Part shown: positions 5,143-6,808 of the stretch, one piece after another
Layout: each line of letters starts with the position of its first letter
How positions within the stretch are numbered: the first letter of the stretch is position 1
DNA from: an uncultured Acinetobacter sp.
GTDB taxonomy: Bacteria > Cyanobacteriota > Vampirovibrionia > Gastranaerophilales > Gastranaerophilaceae
NCBI GenBank assembly: GCA_946623365.1
Contig: CAMORE010000105.1
Span: 1 to 6,808, forward strand
Direction: 5' to 3'
Length of the DNA: 6,808 nucleotides
Made by a program: the position numbers and the translations under genes
Notes under the pieces: model-generated
The model's input: only the letters and a program-made list of their open reading frames with translations
Databases searched by the model: none
Told to the model about the DNA's origin: nothing

Positions 5143-6808
5143 ATGTTAGCATTTTTATTCAAAAAAAATACTGATAATGCTTGTGAAAAACTTAACAATT
5201 TTTATTCACAATTGCGAGAAATGTATTCTTTTAATTTTATATCTGAAGAAAGAAAAGAATATTTAAAGAATCAAATGGAAACATACGGATATCTTCCTTA
5301 TCCGCATATCAAAGCCTTAGAAGAACTAAGTAATGCGGAAGTTCTGTATGCGTTAGAATATAAATGGATATTAAACGGTGTTTTTAAAGATGGTAAATTT
5401 GATTTTACTAAGTCAAGTGTTTTAGCAAGAAACAACGTTAAAGATTCTACGTGGCTTCAAAAAGAAGGACATGATATTAAGCTGACAAATTTAGCCGGTC
5501 TTGGTAACGGAAATAATTCTGAAGAGTGCGGTAAGTTTATGGACTGGTTGAGGCAATTGTTAATTTTACCGACAGGGAATGCTGAAAACAATATTTTCGG
5601 AACAACAATGTATCTTATTCCGTTTCATCCTCGCGAATTTGGTGTTGCATATCTTCCTACTGCAAGTTGTGTAAGTCCAAATTTAGAGGATAAAAATATT
5701 CTTGAAAAAACAGGACTTAATGCGGATGAGCAGGTAAAAATGTTTATTGAGATGACGCAGCTTGCCGGACATCCTGTAATTTATGATATACTTCCGCAAA
5801 CGGGCAGATTTTCAAAAGTTGTTCTGACAAATCCTGAGTGTGCAAGATGGTTTGACATAAATGCGCTTATTGAAGAACTTTTAAAGAATGTAGACAAAGT
5901 CGTTTTATCATTACAGGATAAGTATTCTAAAGATGATTTAGATATCGTAAGCGGTATATATAAAAAAGATTTAAGAGGTGAAAGCTATGGTGATTTAACA
6001 GAACATTATCAAAATATATTTAACGATTTAAATCAAGCTCTTAAAGAAACTAAAAAGTTCTTATCTGACTCTATGATGGAAAGAAGTATTCAAGAAAAGC
6101 TGCATAAAAAAGCTAAAAATATTATTAATAAAATAGCGGGAAATTCTAAAGGTAAAAAACTATCAGAATCTGATATTACGAATCAGGGCGATATTATAAG
6201 TGCTCTTATCAGAGAAGGAATGTGGCCAGCTCCCGGTGGTGCTTGGTGTTCAGCAGGAGTCCCGGTTTTTGATAAAATGAGTGACGGTGCATCTTACCCT
6301 ATGTTTAAGCATTATAAATTCGACGGAGAAGATGTTACCGAATTTGCAAATCTTGATTGCCAAACACCTTATTATTTTGTAAATCTTGAAAACGGTAAAT
6401 ATAATAAAGATGTTATAAACTTCTTTATTGACTATATGAAAAATCTTCAGTCTGAATTTAACTTTGACGGATTTAGAATCGATCATATAGATCACATCGT
6501 TGATGAAGTTTCTGAAAAAGACGGTGTTCCGATAAGTTACAGAGCACCAAGAAAAGTTTTGGGAATGTTAAACTCGGCTATGAAAGACAAAATTCCTTAT
6601 TTTGCAGTGTTAGGCGAGTATATGCTCTGGGATAATTATTATAAAGAATACCATGAAGATATGAATTTCGATTTGTTATGGGGAAATGATATAGTTTCAC
6701 AAAGTTATAAAACTCCACAAGCGATATCAGAAGATAATTTGTATCTTTCAAATTATAATTCTTCCACAAAGAAATCAACTCCGCTGTCAATTTTAAAATC
6801 TTATAACA
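5143..6808 (+). CDS. Divergent alpha-amylase-superfamily (GH13-like) glycosyl hydrolase or transferase, C-terminus missing
   Basis: The frame is open from the ATG at 5143 to the window edge, giving 555 residues. The start is firm: AAGGAG at 5130-5135 lies seven bases upstream, the strongest Shine-Dalgarno in the window. Residues 1-140 are unassigned. A TIM-barrel pattern follows: TTMYLIPFHP (154-163) and AYLPTAS (169-175). The first catalytic region, VIYDILPQTGRFS (212-224, D215), differs from the usual DVVxNH and resembles the D-x-x-P-x-T-x-x-R motif of Thermotoga maltosyltransferase. A lysine-rich, helical insertion spans about 247-345. The nucleophile region is FDGFRIDHIDHI (441-452; R445, D447), and the acid/base region is VLGEYML (E492). 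The last catalytic region (NHD or equivalent) would lie past the edge. There is no signal peptide, so it probably acts on cytoplasmic alpha-glucans such as glycogen or maltodextrins. The RIDH motif also occurs in GH77, but region III fits GH13 better. Superfamily likely; exact reaction unknown. Confidence 0.75.
   Translation, partial: MLAFLFKKNTDNACEKLNNFYSQLREMYSFNFISEERKEYLKNQMETYGYLPYPHIKALEELSNAEVLYALEYKWILNGVFKDGKFDFTKSSVLARNNVKDSTWLQKEGHDIKLTNLAGLGNGNNSEECGKFMDWLRQLLILPTGNAENNIFGTTMYLIPFHPREFGVAYLPTASCVSPNLEDKNILEKTGLNADEQVKMFIEMTQLAGHPVIYDILPQTGRFSKVVLTNPECARWFDINALIEELLKNVDKVVLSLQDKYSKDDLDIVSGIYKKDLRGESYGDLTEHYQNIFNDLNQALKETKKFLSDSMMERSIQEKLHKKAKNIINKIAGNSKGKKLSESDITNQGDIISALIREGMWPAPGGAWCSAGVPVFDKMSDGASYPMFKHYKFDGEDVTEFANLDCQTPYYFVNLENGKYNKDVINFFIDYMKNLQSEFNFDGFRIDHIDHIVDEVSEKDGVPISYRAPRKVLGMLNSAMKDKIPYFAVLGEYMLWDNYYKEYHEDMNFDLLWGNDIVSQSYKTPQAISEDNLYLSNYNSSTKKSTPLSILKSYN

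Noticed and set aside
6250..6790. Two minus-strand open frames of 81 and 70 codons
   Set aside because: Both are antisense to the GH13-like gene across its catalytic regions; no start signals or domains.
1..6808. CRISPR array, insertion sequence, prophage, toxin-antitoxin or defence system
   Set aside because: I saw no repeat-spacer pattern, transposase, terminal repeats or phage or defence domains on either strand.

Overview
The window is AT-rich bacterial DNA, about 30% G+C by eye. It carries four complete genes and two genes cut by the window edges. The best guess for the source is a non-photosynthetic relative of the Cyanobacteria (Melainabacteria/Vampirovibrionia, probably a gut Gastranaerophilales). 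Two observations support this. First, an AMIN-domain cell-wall amidase lies directly before glutamate racemase, an order I recall from cyanobacterial genomes. Second, a membrane protein carries ISFK(S/G) motifs of a kind I associate with Gastranaerophilales proteins. No rRNA or other phylogenetic marker is present, so this is an inference.

Layout. Positions 1-292 (minus) hold the N-terminal part of an unrecognised, hydrophilic, lysine-rich protein. Positions 293-503 are a 211-bp gap with small inverted repeats and a possible minus-strand promoter. Positions 504-1187 (minus) encode a PnuC-family vitamin or nucleoside transporter. It is divergent from a plus-strand gene at 1226-2179 for a 317-residue membrane protein that looks internally duplicated. 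Only 38 bp separate the two start codons, and the plus-strand promoter appears to overlap the start of pnuC. A clear sigma70-type promoter (TTTACA, 17 bp, TATAAT) at 2201-2229 then drives a two-gene cell-wall operon. This consists of a secreted N-acetylmuramoyl-L-alanine amidase (2265-4205) and glutamate racemase MurI (4202-5014), which overlap by 4 bases. A 128-bp gap with two inverted repeats and a possible promoter leads to a gene with a strong ribosome-binding site. That gene starts at 5143 and is still open at 6808. It encodes a divergent alpha-amylase-superfamily (GH13-like) protein.

How the genes work together. MurI makes D-glutamate for the peptidoglycan stem peptide, and the amidase removes stem peptides from the glycan, so the coupled pair covers synthesis and remodelling of the wall. 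The transporter, the duplicated membrane protein and the GH13-like enzyme have separate signals and no obvious functional link to the pair.

I found no mobile element, CRISPR array, tRNA, rRNA, phage gene or defence system. The parts most likely to be new are the duplicated membrane protein, the unusual GH13-like enzyme, and a small hairpin that places the amidase Shine-Dalgarno sequence in its loop.
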